Shown: positions 8,798 to 18,016, counted from the stretch's first letter. The stretch: DNA of 64,000 bases from Desulfosoma sp. (GCA_037481875.1 JBBFKY010000008.1:62001-126000); one strand, 5' to 3'. The notes: generated by a model from the letters alone, not told the origin. Numbers and translations are program-made.

Positions 8798-9991
8798 ATG
8801 ATGTGGCGAAAAGTTTTGTCGGTTTCACTGGTTCTAGGGTTGTGCCTCTTCGGATTTGCTGGTGCTGGATCTACGGAAACCATCAAGATCGGGGTCGTGG
8901 GACCTCGAACCGGGCCCGCGGCGGCAACGGGCGCCGCTTTTGAGGAAGGCATTGCCTTGGCCCTGGATGTGATCAACGGGGAGCAGGGTGGTATTTTGGG
9001 CAAGAAGATGGAAGTGGTTTTTGAAGACACCGGTGGCACCCCCGAAAAAGCGGCCTCGGGTTTTGAAAAGCTCATCACCAGCGACAAGGTGGTTGTGACC
9101 GTTGGAGAGAGTCATTCTTCCTGTGCGTTGGCCGAGGTCCCCATCGCCGATCGCTACAAACATCCACTGATTATCGCGGAAGCCTGGGCGGACGACATCA
9201 CGGCTAAGAATTCCCGATACGTGTTTCGTGCCGGGCCATGTAACAGCGGGGTCGTAAAAGACAATCTGCTGGGGTTCATAAAGGACTATGGTTTCAAGCG
9301 GGTGGCCATTGTGGCGGAAAACACCGACTGGGGTTTGGGAATCAAGAAACTGGCCGAAGACGGCTTGACGGCCATGGGCGTGACCTTCATGACCGTGGAA
9401 ACGGAACGTCAGAGCCAGGATCATTACACGGAATTGAACAAAATTTCAGCGTTTGAGCCGGATCTTGTGCTGGCTTTCATCTATGGTTTTGGAGTCCATT
9501 ACTTTATCGCTCAGGCCAACGAAACAGGCTTGTTTCCACAAAAAGCCCTGATTTTGGAAGGGGCCGGCCCTCCGAGCCTCTGGCCCGAATTCTGGCAGAA
9601 TGTAGGCGATGCCGGCAATCTGGAACTTTTCCTTTCTCGCATGCACAGCAAGGTGGATTTCAATCCCGTCTCCAAGAAATATCGGGAAGCCTATACAAAG
9701 AAATTCGGTAAAGAACCCACTGATTACAAATCCCGTTCCATTTACGACGTGCTGCTGGTGGCCGCCGACGCCATTCGCCGAGCAGGTTCCACGGACAGTG
9801 AAAAGATTGTGGACGCCCTAGAAAAGACGCATTTGGAAGTGGGCAGCGGTGTTGTTCAATTTGGTCTGGAAAAGGGGGATTACCGTTACCATCAGTGGCA
9901 GCCGCCTATGCTGATTGTGCAGTGGCAAAACAAAGAACAGGTGGTGGTGTATCCTATGAATGTCAAGACCGGTGAGCTGAAGAAGAAATAA
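8798..9991 (+). CDS. livK: branched-chain amino acid-type ABC transporter substrate-binding protein
   Basis: 397 residues with an N-terminal signal peptide (WRKVLSVSLVLGLCLFGFAGA) followed by a Peripla_BP_6 type-I binding fold (IKIGVVGPRTGPAAATG, GVVGP-like opening strand, VAIVAENTDWGLG hinge region). AAGGAGG lies seven bases before the ATG at 8798; an in-frame ATG at 8708 has no ribosome site and would bury the signal peptide. It is the periplasmic receptor of the Liv system encoded downstream. HAAT-family receptors bind amino acids, short amides, urea or aromatic acids, so the ligand is not determined. Confidence 0.93.
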   Translation: MMWRKVLSVSLVLGLCLFGFAGAGSTETIKIGVVGPRTGPAAATGAAFEEGIALALDVINGEQGGILGKKMEVVFEDTGGTPEKAASGFEKLITSDKVVVTVGESHSSCALAEVPIADRYKHPLIIAEAWADDITAKNSRYVFRAGPCNSGVVKDNLLGFIKDYGFKRVAIVAENTDWGLGIKKLAEDGLTAMGVTFMTVETERQSQDHYTELNKISAFEPDLVLAFIYGFGVHYFIAQANETGLFPQKALILEGAGPPSLWPEFWQNVGDAGNLELFLSRMHSKVDFNPVSKKYREAYTKKFGKEPTDYKSRSIYDVLLVAADAIRRAGSTDSEKIVDALEKTHLEVGSGVVQFGLEKGDYRYHQWQPPMLIVQWQNKEQVVVYPMNVKTGELKKK

Positions 9992-9995
9992 CCTC

Positions 9996-10024
9996 CATCG
10001 GGGCGGGGCATTCCCGCCCCGATG
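9996..10024 (+). terminator. 12-bp GC hairpin between livK and livH
   Basis: CATCGGGGCGGG (9996-10007) and CCCGCCCCGATG (10013-10024) form a perfect 12-bp stem with a five-base loop, starting five bases after the livK stop. No T run follows. It is more likely an mRNA-stabilising or attenuating hairpin that sets the receptor above the membrane subunits than a full terminator. Confidence 0.6.
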
Positions 10025-10087
10025 CATCCTTCCATATCACCGGCACGACTTGCCCGTTGAAAGTTGGTCGAAAGGATGTGCGAGCTC

Positions 10088-10951
10088 ATGCAAGATTTCC
10101 TCCTCTACACCACCAACGGCCTTTTGCTAGGGGTCATCTATGCGCTGTCAGCCCTAGGTGTTTCACTCATCGTCGGCATCATGAACGTTATCAATTTTTC
10201 CCATGGGGAGCTTTACGTCCTGGCAGGGTATTTCAGCGCCCTGTTCGCCAGGGGTTTGGGACTACCCGTCACCCTGGCGGCGCTGCTGGCTGTCATCATG
10301 GTCTTCATCTTCGGCCTTATCCTCGAACGGGTCCTTCTTCGAAACACCTACGGCAACGATATGGCCTCCTTGATCATCACCTTCGTCTTATCCATAGTTT
10401 TGCAAAACGCTTACCTATTGATTTTCGGTCCGTACCCTCAAAAACCCCCCGGCTGGGTGACCGGATCGACGCATCTTTTCGGCCTGTTTTATTATGGCAA
10501 TCAAAGGTTGGCGGCCTTGGGGGTAGGAGCCGTTGTCATCGCCGCGCTATTCGTGGTCATTAAAAAAACCTGGTTTGGGAAAACAGTACGAGCCGTGGCT
10601 CAAGATCGGGAAATGGCTGCTATGTTGGGTGTCAATCCCACCATGGTGAACATGCTTTCCTTCGGCACAGGATGTGCCCTGGCCGCCGCAGCCGGCGTTA
10701 TTCTCTCACCCATATTTCCGGTGACGCCCACGGTGAGTGTCGGGGTGAGTCTGACCGCTTTTATTGTGGTGGTTTTAGGAGGCATGGGAAGCCTGACAGG
10801 ATGCGTCGTCGGAGGCCTTGTCCTCGGGTTGGTGCAAAACCTTGGAGCCGCTTACGTGTCTTCAGGGTACAAGCATTTCTTCGGCTTCTTCATTCTTCTT
10901 CTGGTTCTGGTGGTTCGTCCTACCGGACTTTTCGGCCAAAAGCAGCTCTAA
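10088..10951 (+). CDS. livH: branched-chain amino acid ABC transporter permease LivH
   Basis: 287 residues, almost all hydrophobic, with the LivH opening (GLLLGVIYALSALGVSLI) and the INFSHGELYVLAGY motif typical of this permease. About eight membrane helices are visible. The chosen ATG at 10088 matches the usual family start; in-frame TTG 10064 and ATG 10076 lie upstream. It pairs with LivM to form the inner-membrane channel. It lies between livK and livM on the plus strand. Confidence 0.93.
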   Translation: MQDFLLYTTNGLLLGVIYALSALGVSLIVGIMNVINFSHGELYVLAGYFSALFARGLGLPVTLAALLAVIMVFIFGLILERVLLRNTYGNDMASLIITFVLSIVLQNAYLLIFGPYPQKPPGWVTGSTHLFGLFYYGNQRLAALGVGAVVIAALFVVIKKTWFGKTVRAVAQDREMAAMLGVNPTMVNMLSFGTGCALAAAAGVILSPIFPVTPTVSVGVSLTAFIVVVLGGMGSLTGCVVGGLVLGLVQNLGAAYVSSGYKHFFGFFILLLVLVVRPTGLFGQKQL

Positions 10952-10973
10952 CATGGTATCAAAGGAGCCGCCC

Positions 10974-11897
10974 GTGACGCACCGTTGGACACAAGTGTTC
11001 TCGGTTGTTCTCTTTTTTCTGTGTGTCGGTTTCCCCTTTGTTGCAGGTGAATATTGGCTGCACACTGGCATATTGTGCCTCTTTTACGTGATGATGGCTT
11101 CCAGTTGGAATCTTCTGGCGGGATACACTGGACAGGTGTCTTTCGCCCACGCCGCTTTTGCCGGAATGGGCGCTTATGTTTCAGGTTTGGCAGCCATCCA
11201 TTTTCATGTCCCCCCCCTTCTGGGGGTTTTCTTAGGGACGGCCGTGGCCGCCGTTTTAGGACTCCTTTTGGGAATATTATGCATTCGCATGGGGGGCATC
11301 TATTTGTCCCTGACGACCCTGGCCTTTTCCGAAATGCTTCGAATCATCGTTGACAATGAATACGAATTAACACGAGGGACCATGGGGCTTTCGGTGCCTT
11401 TTCTTCTACCGGCTTATTCCAAAACCGCCGCTTATTTTCTCATGGCCGCTGTGACCCTGGTCCTTCTCTACGCCATCCATCGCCTTGTGCGTTCCGATTT
11501 GGGAACAGCCTTTCGAGCGGTCCAAAACGATGAGACGGCCGCAGCCTCCTTGGGTCTTCATGTGGTGCGTATTCGTGTGGTGGCTTTCGTCATCTCCAGC
11601 ACCATAGCCGGCCTGGCGGGAGCCCTCTATGGGCATTACCACCAGCTCATCACCCCGGAAATTCTGTCCCTCAACCTGATGTTTCAGGTCCTGGCCATGA
11701 CCGTTATCGGCGGCCTTGGCACCTTCGCGGGGCCCATCATCGGGGCCGTCTTTCTTCAGTTTCTCTCCGAATATATTCGCATCTACGGCCAGATCCATGT
11801 TCTTGTCTTCGGTCTTGTCGCCCTGGCGGTCTGTCGCTTCGCTCCCGAAGGTCTCATGGGGTTGCGACGCCGCCCCGGGCGCCTTTCCCCTTCGTGA
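10974..11897 (+). CDS. livM: branched-chain amino acid ABC transporter permease LivM
   Basis: About 307 residues, polytopic, with the LivM signature GYTGQVSFAHAAFAGMGAY and the conserved cytoplasmic loop AVQNDETAAASLGLHVVRIR. AAAGGAG (10961-10967) is six bases before the GTG at 10974, favouring that start; an ATG at 10953, two bases after the livH stop, is in frame but lacks a ribosome site. It forms the second half of the channel. Confidence 0.92.
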   Translation: MTHRWTQVFSVVLFFLCVGFPFVAGEYWLHTGILCLFYVMMASSWNLLAGYTGQVSFAHAAFAGMGAYVSGLAAIHFHVPPLLGVFLGTAVAAVLGLLLGILCIRMGGIYLSLTTLAFSEMLRIIVDNEYELTRGTMGLSVPFLLPAYSKTAAYFLMAAVTLVLLYAIHRLVRSDLGTAFRAVQNDETAAASLGLHVVRIRVVAFVISSTIAGLAGALYGHYHQLITPEILSLNLMFQVLAMTVIGGLGTFAGPIIGAVFLQFLSEYIRIYGQIHVLVFGLVALAVCRFAPEGLMGLRRRPGRLSPS

Positions 11898-11906
11898 GGT
11901 CATCCC

Positions 11907-12638
11907 ATGGCGTTTTTGCAAGTCCAGGATGTGGTGAAACGCTTCGGCGGTCTCGTGGCCGTGGCCGGAGTCAGCTTCGAGCTTGAGGAAGGCTCCATCG
12001 TGGGCCTCATCGGACCCAACGGCGCCGGCAAAACAACCCTCTTCAACCTTATCGCCGGCACCTTTCCCTGTGATCAGGGTACCATTCGCTTCTGCGGCAA
12101 AGACCTGACACGCGCCAAACCTTACACCGTGTGCCGATCCGGCATCGCCAGAACCTTTCAAATCACGCGCCCCTTTGAACAGATGACCTGCTACGAAAAC
12201 GTGACGGCGGCCCTCATCGGCCGCGACGGGTTCACCGGAGAAACCCCTCGCAGACGCCGGGAAGTTCGCGAGCTTCTGGAGTTCGTGGGACTCCAGGACT
12301 TCACGGACACCCAAGCCCGCCACCTCAACCTGATCCAAAAGAAGCTCCTGGAAATGGCCCGAGCCCTGGCCACCCGTCCCAAGCTCATCTTGCTCGATGA
12401 AGTCCTCGGCGGCCTCAACACCGGAGAAATCCCAAGAGCCTTGGATCTCATTCGCGCCATCCGCCACCGCTTCGGCGTCACCATCCTCTGGATCGAACAC
12501 GTCATGGGCGCCCTCATGCAGGTGGTGGAAAGGCTCTTGGTCCTGGATGCCGGTCGCCTCCTTTGTCAGGGAGACCCCCAAACCGTCGTGCACGATCCCC
12601 GTGTCATCAAAGCTTATCTGGGAGAAACGGATGATTGA
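11907..12638 (+). CDS. livG: branched-chain amino acid ABC transporter ATPase LivG
   Basis: 243 residues. Walker A is GPNGAGKTTLFN (near residue 40), the Walker B region is LILLDEVLGGLN, and the H-loop lies in LWIEHVM. The usual signature loop reads LNLIQKKLLEMARAL, the degenerate form seen in LivG proteins. The C-terminal YLGE ending is typical of Liv ATPases. Its last eight bases overlap livF. It energises the importer as a heterodimer with LivF. Confidence 0.93.
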   Translation: MAFLQVQDVVKRFGGLVAVAGVSFELEEGSIVGLIGPNGAGKTTLFNLIAGTFPCDQGTIRFCGKDLTRAKPYTVCRSGIARTFQITRPFEQMTCYENVTAALIGRDGFTGETPRRRREVRELLEFVGLQDFTDTQARHLNLIQKKLLEMARALATRPKLILLDEVLGGLNTGEIPRALDLIRAIRHRFGVTILWIEHVMGALMQVVERLLVLDAGRLLCQGDPQTVVHDPRVIKAYLGETDD

Positions 12639-13332
12639 CGTCCAAGACCTTCACGTCTCCATCGGAGAAAACAACATTCTCCACGGCCTTTCCCTCACGG
12701 TCCAAGATGGAGAAACGGTGGCCGTCGTCGGACCCAACGGCGCCGGCAAAACCACCCTGATTCGAACCCTCATGGGCCTTCTCAAACCCACGCAGGGCAC
12801 CGTGCGCGTCAACGGAACAGACATCGCCCCCCTGGCTCCTCACCAGGTGGTTCGTTTAGGCATGGCGTGCGTGCCCGAAGGACGCCGCGTGTTCAAGGAC
12901 CTCACCGTGCAGGAAAACCTGGAACTAGGCGCTTACCGCAAGCAAGCACGGCCCCTCCTGCAGGAAACCATGGATCGGGTCATCGCCATGTTTCCCATTT
13001 TGGGCCGGCGCCGCCATCAACGAGCCGGAACCCTTTCGGGCGGAGAACAACAGATGCTGGCCATCGCTCGAGCCCTCATGGCCAGGCCCACGATCCTTCT
13101 CATCGACGAACTCTCCCTCGGCCTCGCCCCATTGATCGTCAAGGAAATCTTTGAACAACTTCGAGACATTCGGCGATCCATGGCCGTGCTTTTGGTGGAA
13201 CAAAACGTCGAAATGACCTTGAAAAACAGCGACCGGGCCTACGTCCTGGAAACGGGACGCTTCACGCACCACGGCCCTTCAAGGCAATTGCTCCATGACC
13301 CCAAAATTCGCCAAGCCTACCTGGGACTCTGA
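12631..13332 (+). CDS. livF: branched-chain amino acid ABC transporter ATPase LivF
   Basis: 233 residues with Walker A GPNGAGKTTLIR, the LivF marker VPEGRRVFKDLTVQENL, signature LSGGEQQMLAIARALM, Walker B ILLIDELSLGLAP and a C-terminal YLGL. The ATG at 12631 overlaps the livG stop by eight bases; a longer in-frame reading from 12397 is only an extension inside livG. It ends directly against the convergent moaD-like gene, with no spacer. Confidence 0.93.
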   Translation: MIDVQDLHVSIGENNILHGLSLTVQDGETVAVVGPNGAGKTTLIRTLMGLLKPTQGTVRVNGTDIAPLAPHQVVRLGMACVPEGRRVFKDLTVQENLELGAYRKQARPLLQETMDRVIAMFPILGRRRHQRAGTLSGGEQQMLAIARALMARPTILLIDELSLGLAPLIVKEIFEQLRDIRRSMAVLLVEQNVEMTLKNSDRAYVLETGRFTHHGPSRQLLHDPKIRQAYLGL

Positions 13333-13566
13333 TCACCCCCCTTCCAAGGGCGGAAAGAAAACCAACGAGTCCCCGGCGGCCAAAACCGTTTCCGGGAACC
13401 GGGCTCTGCCGTTGACCAAAAGGATCTTCGGCGCCTCCTCGGGCACGCCCAACATCGCCAGCACCTGGGCCACGGTGGCCCCTTCGGGCACCTCCAGGCT
13501 CTTGTCCTCAGGGAGGTTTCGCGTATAGTCTCGATAGGTGGCAAAGCTTTCAACCCGAATCTTCAC
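13333..13566 (-). CDS. MoaD/ThiS-family sulfur-carrier protein
   Basis: 77 residues of the ubiquitin-like MoaD/ThiS fold, ending in the double glycine (FPPLEGG) that is activated and thiocarboxylated. The family supplies sulfur for the molybdopterin dithiolene. It lies divergently beside an aldehyde ferredoxin oxidoreductase, a common pairing for tungstopterin enzymes, and its stop abuts that of livF (convergent). A dedicated carrier for the AOR cofactor is inferred. Other sulfur-transfer roles remain possible. Confidence 0.82.
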   Translation of the reverse strand: MKIRVESFATYRDYTRNLPEDKSLEVPEGATVAQVLAMLGVPEEAPKILLVNGRARFPETVLAAGDSLVFFPPLEGG

Positions 13567-13693
13567 GGCTTGACCTCAGACCACGGTTCTCGTTTCAGGA
13601 AGGCGTCCCGCCGGCCTGCGCCCAGGCTTCAAGGGACACACTCTAGAGACAATGACGCCAAAAATCGAGTCTTCTGCATGGGAGGGCACCACC

Positions 13694-15520
13694 ATGGGAT
13701 GGATGGGAAAAATCCTTCGAGTCAATCTCACCACGGGCACCATCACCGTAGAGCCTCTGGACCGAACCAAGGCCGTGGACTATGTGGGCGGGCGAGGCCT
13801 CGGCATCCGGATGCTCCTTGACGAAGTCCCCCCGAAGATCGACCCTTTTTCGCCCGAAAACAAGCTCATCTTCCTCACAGGCCCTCTGACCGGCACAGGC
13901 GCTCCCACCGGAGCCCGCTACATGGTCATGACCAAATCCCCCCTTACGGGAGCGCTTACCTGTTCCAACGCGGGCGGCCAATTTCCCACTATGCTCAAAA
14001 GGGCGGGATTTGACGGCCTGGTCTTTGAGGGCTCGGCCCCCGAACCCGTCTACCTTTGGATCTCCGAAGGCAAGGCCCAACTGCGTTCCGCCCGACACCT
14101 GTGGGGCAAGGACACCCATGAAACAGACCGTCTTTTGAGGCAAGAGACGCACCAGGAGGCCAAGACCGCGGTCATCGGGCCTGCTGGAGAACGGCGCGTT
14201 TTGTTTGCCGCTGTCATGAACGACAAGGACCGTGCGGCGGGCCGCTCGGGCGTCGGAGCCGTCATGGGATCCAAAAACCTCAAGGGCGTTGCCGTCTTCG
14301 GCACCTCCAAGGTTCCCCTCCATGACCCCACAACCTTCAAGGCTTTGGTCAAGGACATCATGGCGGGGTTCAAACAAGCCACGCAAAAAGGTCCGCTGCC
14401 GCTTCGAGTCTACGGGACGGCCATCACCTCCACCGGAACCCAAAATGTGGGCGCTTATCCCACGCGCAATTTTCAACAAGGCACCTTTGAGTTCTGGAAG
14501 GACATCGGAGGCGAAGCGCTCACGGAAAAATACCTCATCCGCACCAAGTCCTGTTACAGCTGCCCGATTGCCTGTGGGCGCGTCACCCGAGTGGCCGAAG
14601 GCCCTTTTCAGGGCGAAGGCGAAGGACCCGAATACGAGACCATTTACGCGCTGGGCAGCAATTGCGGCGTGCGGGATTTGGCCGCGGTCATTAAAGCCAA
14701 CTACATCTGTAATGAAATGGGCATGGACACCATATCCTGTGGCGCCACCATCGCTTGTGCCATGGAAATGTACGAACGAGGCATCCTCGATGCAAGCACC
14801 ATAGGAAGGCCCTTGCCTTTTGGGGACGCTCAGGCCATGGTGGATATGGTCCGAAAGACGGCGCTTCGCGAAGGTTTCGGCGACGAACTGGCGCAAGGAA
14901 GTCTTCGGTTGGCCGCCCTTTACGGGTGCCCGGAACTGGCCATGGTGTCCAAGGGCCAGGAATTTGCCGGGTATGAGCCCCGTGCGGAAAAGGGGATGGG
15001 TCTGGCCTATGCCACTTCGCCCATCGGAGCCAGCCACATGCGAGGGGATCCCGCCTATATCGAGATTCTCGGGGTGCCCCTTTTGGTCGATCCGCTCACC
15101 TGGGAGGACAAACCTCAGATCGTCAAGGACTGGCAGGATGTGTTCGCCCTGATTGACTCGGCGGGGTTGTGCGTGTTTTTTTCCGTGCGAAATCTGGTGT
15201 CCAAGACCAAGGACATTCGGCCCGTGCGTCTCCTGGAACTGCTCAATGCCGCTGTCGGAGCCGGTTACACCATGGAAAGCCTTATGACCGCCGCCGAACG
15301 GATCATCAATGCCGAACGGTTGTTTTTGGTGCGAGCCGGTTTTGATGTCAAGGACGACAGTTTGCCGCCGCGCATGACGCAAGAACCCATGCCTGAAGGG
15401 CCGGCTCGAGGCCATGTGTGTGAATTGGATAAGATGCTTCCCATGTATTATCGCCTGCGGGGCTGGGATGCCTTCGGCCGTCCCACACCGCAGCTCCTGC
15501 AACGCCTAGGACTGGCCTGA
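13694..15520 (+). CDS. aor: aldehyde ferredoxin oxidoreductase (tungsten, AOR family)
   Basis: 608 residues. The N-terminal AOR domain starts GWMGKILRVNLTTGTITVE with the TGPLTGTGAPTGARYMV pterin-binding stretch. The [4Fe-4S] site is CYSCPIACGR around residue 290, with a further cysteine near the C terminus (AGLCVF). It interconverts aldehydes and carboxylic acids with ferredoxin in the cytoplasm. GGAGG eight bases before the ATG at 13694 decides the start over an in-frame ATG at 13652. It is the only plus-strand gene between the moaD-like gene and the convergent thiolase. Its substrate may be an aldehyde or acid from the imported compound, but this cannot be told from sequence. Confidence 0.92.
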   Translation: MGWMGKILRVNLTTGTITVEPLDRTKAVDYVGGRGLGIRMLLDEVPPKIDPFSPENKLIFLTGPLTGTGAPTGARYMVMTKSPLTGALTCSNAGGQFPTMLKRAGFDGLVFEGSAPEPVYLWISEGKAQLRSARHLWGKDTHETDRLLRQETHQEAKTAVIGPAGERRVLFAAVMNDKDRAAGRSGVGAVMGSKNLKGVAVFGTSKVPLHDPTTFKALVKDIMAGFKQATQKGPLPLRVYGTAITSTGTQNVGAYPTRNFQQGTFEFWKDIGGEALTEKYLIRTKSCYSCPIACGRVTRVAEGPFQGEGEGPEYETIYALGSNCGVRDLAAVIKANYICNEMGMDTISCGATIACAMEMYERGILDASTIGRPLPFGDAQAMVDMVRKTALREGFGDELAQGSLRLAALYGCPELAMVSKGQEFAGYEPRAEKGMGLAYATSPIGASHMRGDPAYIEILGVPLLVDPLTWEDKPQIVKDWQDVFALIDSAGLCVFFSVRNLVSKTKDIRPVRLLELLNAAVGAGYTMESLMTAAERIINAERLFLVRAGFDVKDDSLPPRMTQEPMPEGPARGHVCELDKMLPMYYRLRGWDAFGRPTPQLLQRLGLA

Positions 15521-15939
15521 TCAGGGGAGGCCACCGCCCCGTCAGCTTGGCGTGGACGGCGTATCTTATCTGGCACCATGGGGTGCGCCCTTTGCCCAAG
15601 CCACTCGAGCGCCCCAAAGGGTGCGCTCCCGATCCCCGCAACCAGAACGCTCCAGCCTGGTGCTCAAGCGGGTCGAGCCCACGAGGGGAGAAACACCGCT
15701 TCGGGTTTGGAGGGGCATGGCGCCGCTTCGCCCCTACACCCCGATACGAAACAACCCTGCCTGGAACTGAGCACCTTTCGAGTCCTCGGACAAGCCGCCG
15801 GTCCAAAGATCCCTCTGATTCTTGCACAGGCATGGGAATACGCAGGGACCTGCTATTAGGTTTGTCTTTGCCGAAGGGAAAGAAAAAGGGCGGACCAAAG
15901 GTCCGCCCCTAGACAAAGCATTGCCCGCAAAAAGTAAAC
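15521..15939. other. non-coding gap between aor and the thiolase gene, with two hairpins
   Basis: About 420 bases between convergent genes; overlapping short frames here show no domain. It holds a 14-pair hairpin with three G-T pairs (15581-15594 with 15615-15628, GGGTGCGCCCTTTG against CAAAGGGTGCGCTC). It also holds the palindrome at 15888-15908 that ends the thiolase transcript and belongs to the dispersed GGGGCGGACC repeat family. Confidence 0.6.
15882..15911 (-). terminator. intrinsic terminator of the thiolase/3-hydroxyacyl-CoA dehydrogenase transcript
   Basis: On the minus strand GGGCGGACC pairs perfectly with GGTCCGCCC around a three-base loop and is followed by TTTTTC. It lies 30 bases past the thiolase stop. 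The stem is also a member of the dispersed palindrome family seen elsewhere in the window. Confidence 0.75.
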
Positions 15940-17142
15940 CTAGTCGCGCGTAACGATGGTCGCCATTCCCATGCCGCCACCCACACACAAAGTCGCCAAA
16001 CCCACACTCAGGTTGCGCCTTGCCATTTCGTAAATCAGGGATACCACAATGCGTAGCCCCGTGCATCCTACGGGGTGCCCTAAACCGATACCACTGCCGT
16101 TGACATTGGTGATGGAACGATCCAAACCCAAGCCTCGTTCGCACGCGATGTATTGGGCGGCAAAGGCTTCGTTCAATTCAATCAGCTGAATGTCCTTCAA
16201 GGCCATACCGGTTTTCTTAAGAATTTTCTCCGTCGCCGGTACCGGACCGTACCCCATGTATTCGGGTTCCACGCCTGCCGCGGCTGTGGCTAACACACGG
16301 GCCATGGGTTCCAGTCCCAATTCCTTGGCCTTGACTCGACTCATGACCAAAGCCGCCACGGCTCCGTCGTTGAGCCCCGACGAATTTCCGGCCGTTACAG
16401 TCCCGTCCTTTTTAAAGACAGGTTTTAAACGAACGAGATCATCCATGGTCAAGCCGAACCGAGGATGTTCGTCTTGTTCAAACAAGGTGATTTTCCCCTT
16501 GGGTCCAGGAATTTCCACCGGAACGATTTCATCTTTGAACCGCCCGCTCTTAATGGCATTCTCTGCATTGTGGTGACTTCGCAAAGCCACCTCGTCCTGA
16601 TCCTGTCTGGAAATTCCATATTTTTCCGCAAGATTTTCCGCCGTCACTCCCATGATCATGGGATTCCCCAAAAGTCGGCTTCCAGAATGGAGCATTTCCC
16701 ACACACTGTCCACCACTTCATGGTTCATGAGGCGCATGCCCCAACGGGCGTTGGGCAGGTAATAGGGGGCGGAACTCATGGATTCCACACCACCCACCAT
16801 GACCACCTGAGCATCCCCTGCTTTGATCATCTGGGACGCCGTCGCCAGAGCCTGCATGCTGGAAGCGCATTGACGCTGAATGGTGTGCGCTGGAATGTCC
16901 ACGGGAAATCCCGCCTGCAGCATGGCCGTTCGAGCCGTATTGGCTTCATCAAAGCACTGGACACAATCGCCGGTGACCACTTCGTCCAGAAGGCTCGGCG
17001 AAAGATTCCCCGCCCGTTTCAACACCTCTTTCATAACATGAGCTAGAAGAGCGGACGCCCGCACATCCTTCAAGGCTCCGCCGAACTTACCTATAGGCGT
17101 CCGTGCCGCCGCAACGATCACCACATCTCGATCCGTTTGCAT
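15940..17142 (-). CDS. atoB: acetyl-CoA C-acetyltransferase (thiolase)
   Basis: 400 residues of the thiolase fold. The nucleophile is C92 in QRQCASSMQAL. The second site has NEAFAAQ and the C-terminal GHPVGCTG supplies the catalytic histidine and cysteine. The C-terminal LCVGGGMG is characteristic. It cleaves acetoacetyl-CoA or 3-ketoacyl-CoA to acetyl-CoA, or condenses it in reverse. It sits 16 bases after the 3-hydroxyacyl-CoA dehydrogenase gene and ends at a clear terminator. Since BKACE makes acetoacetate, a thiolase beside it fits a route to acetyl-CoA, although no CoA transferase is in the window. Confidence 0.93.
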   Translation of the reverse strand: MQTDRDVVIVAAARTPIGKFGGALKDVRASALLAHVMKEVLKRAGNLSPSLLDEVVTGDCVQCFDEANTARTAMLQAGFPVDIPAHTIQRQCASSMQALATASQMIKAGDAQVVMVGGVESMSSAPYYLPNARWGMRLMNHEVVDSVWEMLHSGSRLLGNPMIMGVTAENLAEKYGISRQDQDEVALRSHHNAENAIKSGRFKDEIVPVEIPGPKGKITLFEQDEHPRFGLTMDDLVRLKPVFKKDGTVTAGNSSGLNDGAVAALVMSRVKAKELGLEPMARVLATAAAGVEPEYMGYGPVPATEKILKKTGMALKDIQLIELNEAFAAQYIACERGLGLDRSITNVNGSGIGLGHPVGCTGLRIVVSLIYEMARRNLSVGLATLCVGGGMGMATIVTRD

Positions 17143-17158
17143 GAAAACCCCTCGTCAT

Positions 17159-18016
17159 CTACTTGGAATAGTCATAAAACCCTTTGCCACTCTTGCGTCC
17201 CAGGTAGCCTGCACGAACCATCTTGCGCAGTAACGGCGCCGGACGATACTTGTCCTCTCCCAATTCCTTGTGAAGCCCCTCTAGGACGAAAAGCAAAGTA
17301 TCCAAGCCCACCATATCCGCTAAGGCCAAAGGACCGATAGGATGATTGGCCCCCAAAGTCATGGCCCGGTCAATGTCTTCAGCGGATGCGATCCCTTCAG
17401 CATACACGAAAATGGCCTCGTTGATCATGGGACACAGAATGCGGTTGACGGCAAATCCCGGTGCCTCCTTGACCTCTATGGGCACCTTGCCGATCTTTTC
17501 CACCAGCGCCTTGGTCACCGCAAGGGTGTTCTCGTCGGTCGCCAACCCTCGAATGATTTCCACCAGCTTCATCACGGGGACCGGATTAAAGAAATGCATG
17601 CCGATCACTTTGTGAGGACGCTTGGTGACGGAGGCCATTTCTGTGATGGAAAGCCCGGAGGTGTTGGAAGCCAAAATGGTTTCTGGAGGACATAAGCTGT
17701 CCAGTTCCTGAAAAACCTTTCTTTTGAGCTCCATGTTCTCAATGACGGCCTCGATCACAAAGTCCGCCTCGGAAGCCGCGTCCGCCATATCCGTTGTGCC
17801 GTGAATGCGGCCCATGATCGCTTCAGCTTCTGTCGCCTCCATCTTGCCCTTGGCCACGGCACGATCCAGGTTCCCCTTGATCCCACCTAAACCCTTATCG
17901 ACGAAGCGCTGCTCAATATCCCGTAAAGCCACCTGGTATCCCGCCTGAGCCAGAACCTGTGCGATTCCAGAACCCATGATGCCGGCACCTAAAACACACA
18001 CCTTTTTCACTTCCAT
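17159..18016 (-). CDS. hbd: 3-hydroxybutyryl-CoA / 3-hydroxyacyl-CoA dehydrogenase
   Basis: 285 residues with an N-terminal NAD-binding Rossmann motif ([18 protein letters not shown]), the [13 protein letters not shown] substrate loop with the catalytic histidine, and the C-terminal six-helix domain ([28 protein letters not shown]). GGAGGAGGGGTTC precedes the ATG at 18016; a longer in-frame start at 18046 has no ribosome site. It oxidises 3-hydroxybutyryl-CoA to acetoacetyl-CoA and is co-transcribed with the thiolase. The pair is the lower part of beta-oxidation or butyrate metabolism. Confidence 0.93.
   Translation of the reverse strand: MEVKKVCVLGAGIMGSGIAQVLAQAGYQVALRDIEQRFVDKGLGGIKGNLDRAVAKGKMEATEAEAIMGRIHGTTDMADAASEADFVIEAVIENMELKRKVFQELDSLCPPETILASNTSGLSITEMASVTKRPHKVIGMHFFNPVPVMKLVEIIRGLATDENTLAVTKALVEKIGKVPIEVKEAPGFAVNRILCPMINEAIFVYAEGIASAEDIDRAMTLGANHPIGPLALADMVGLDTLLFVLEGLHKELGEDKYRPAPLLRKMVRAGYLGRKSGKGFYDYSK

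Noticed and set aside
15573-15590. TGGCAC sequence in the aor/thiolase gap
   Set aside because: It lacks a TTGC-like -12 element at the right distance and lies between convergent genes, so it is not a sensible sigma-54 promoter.
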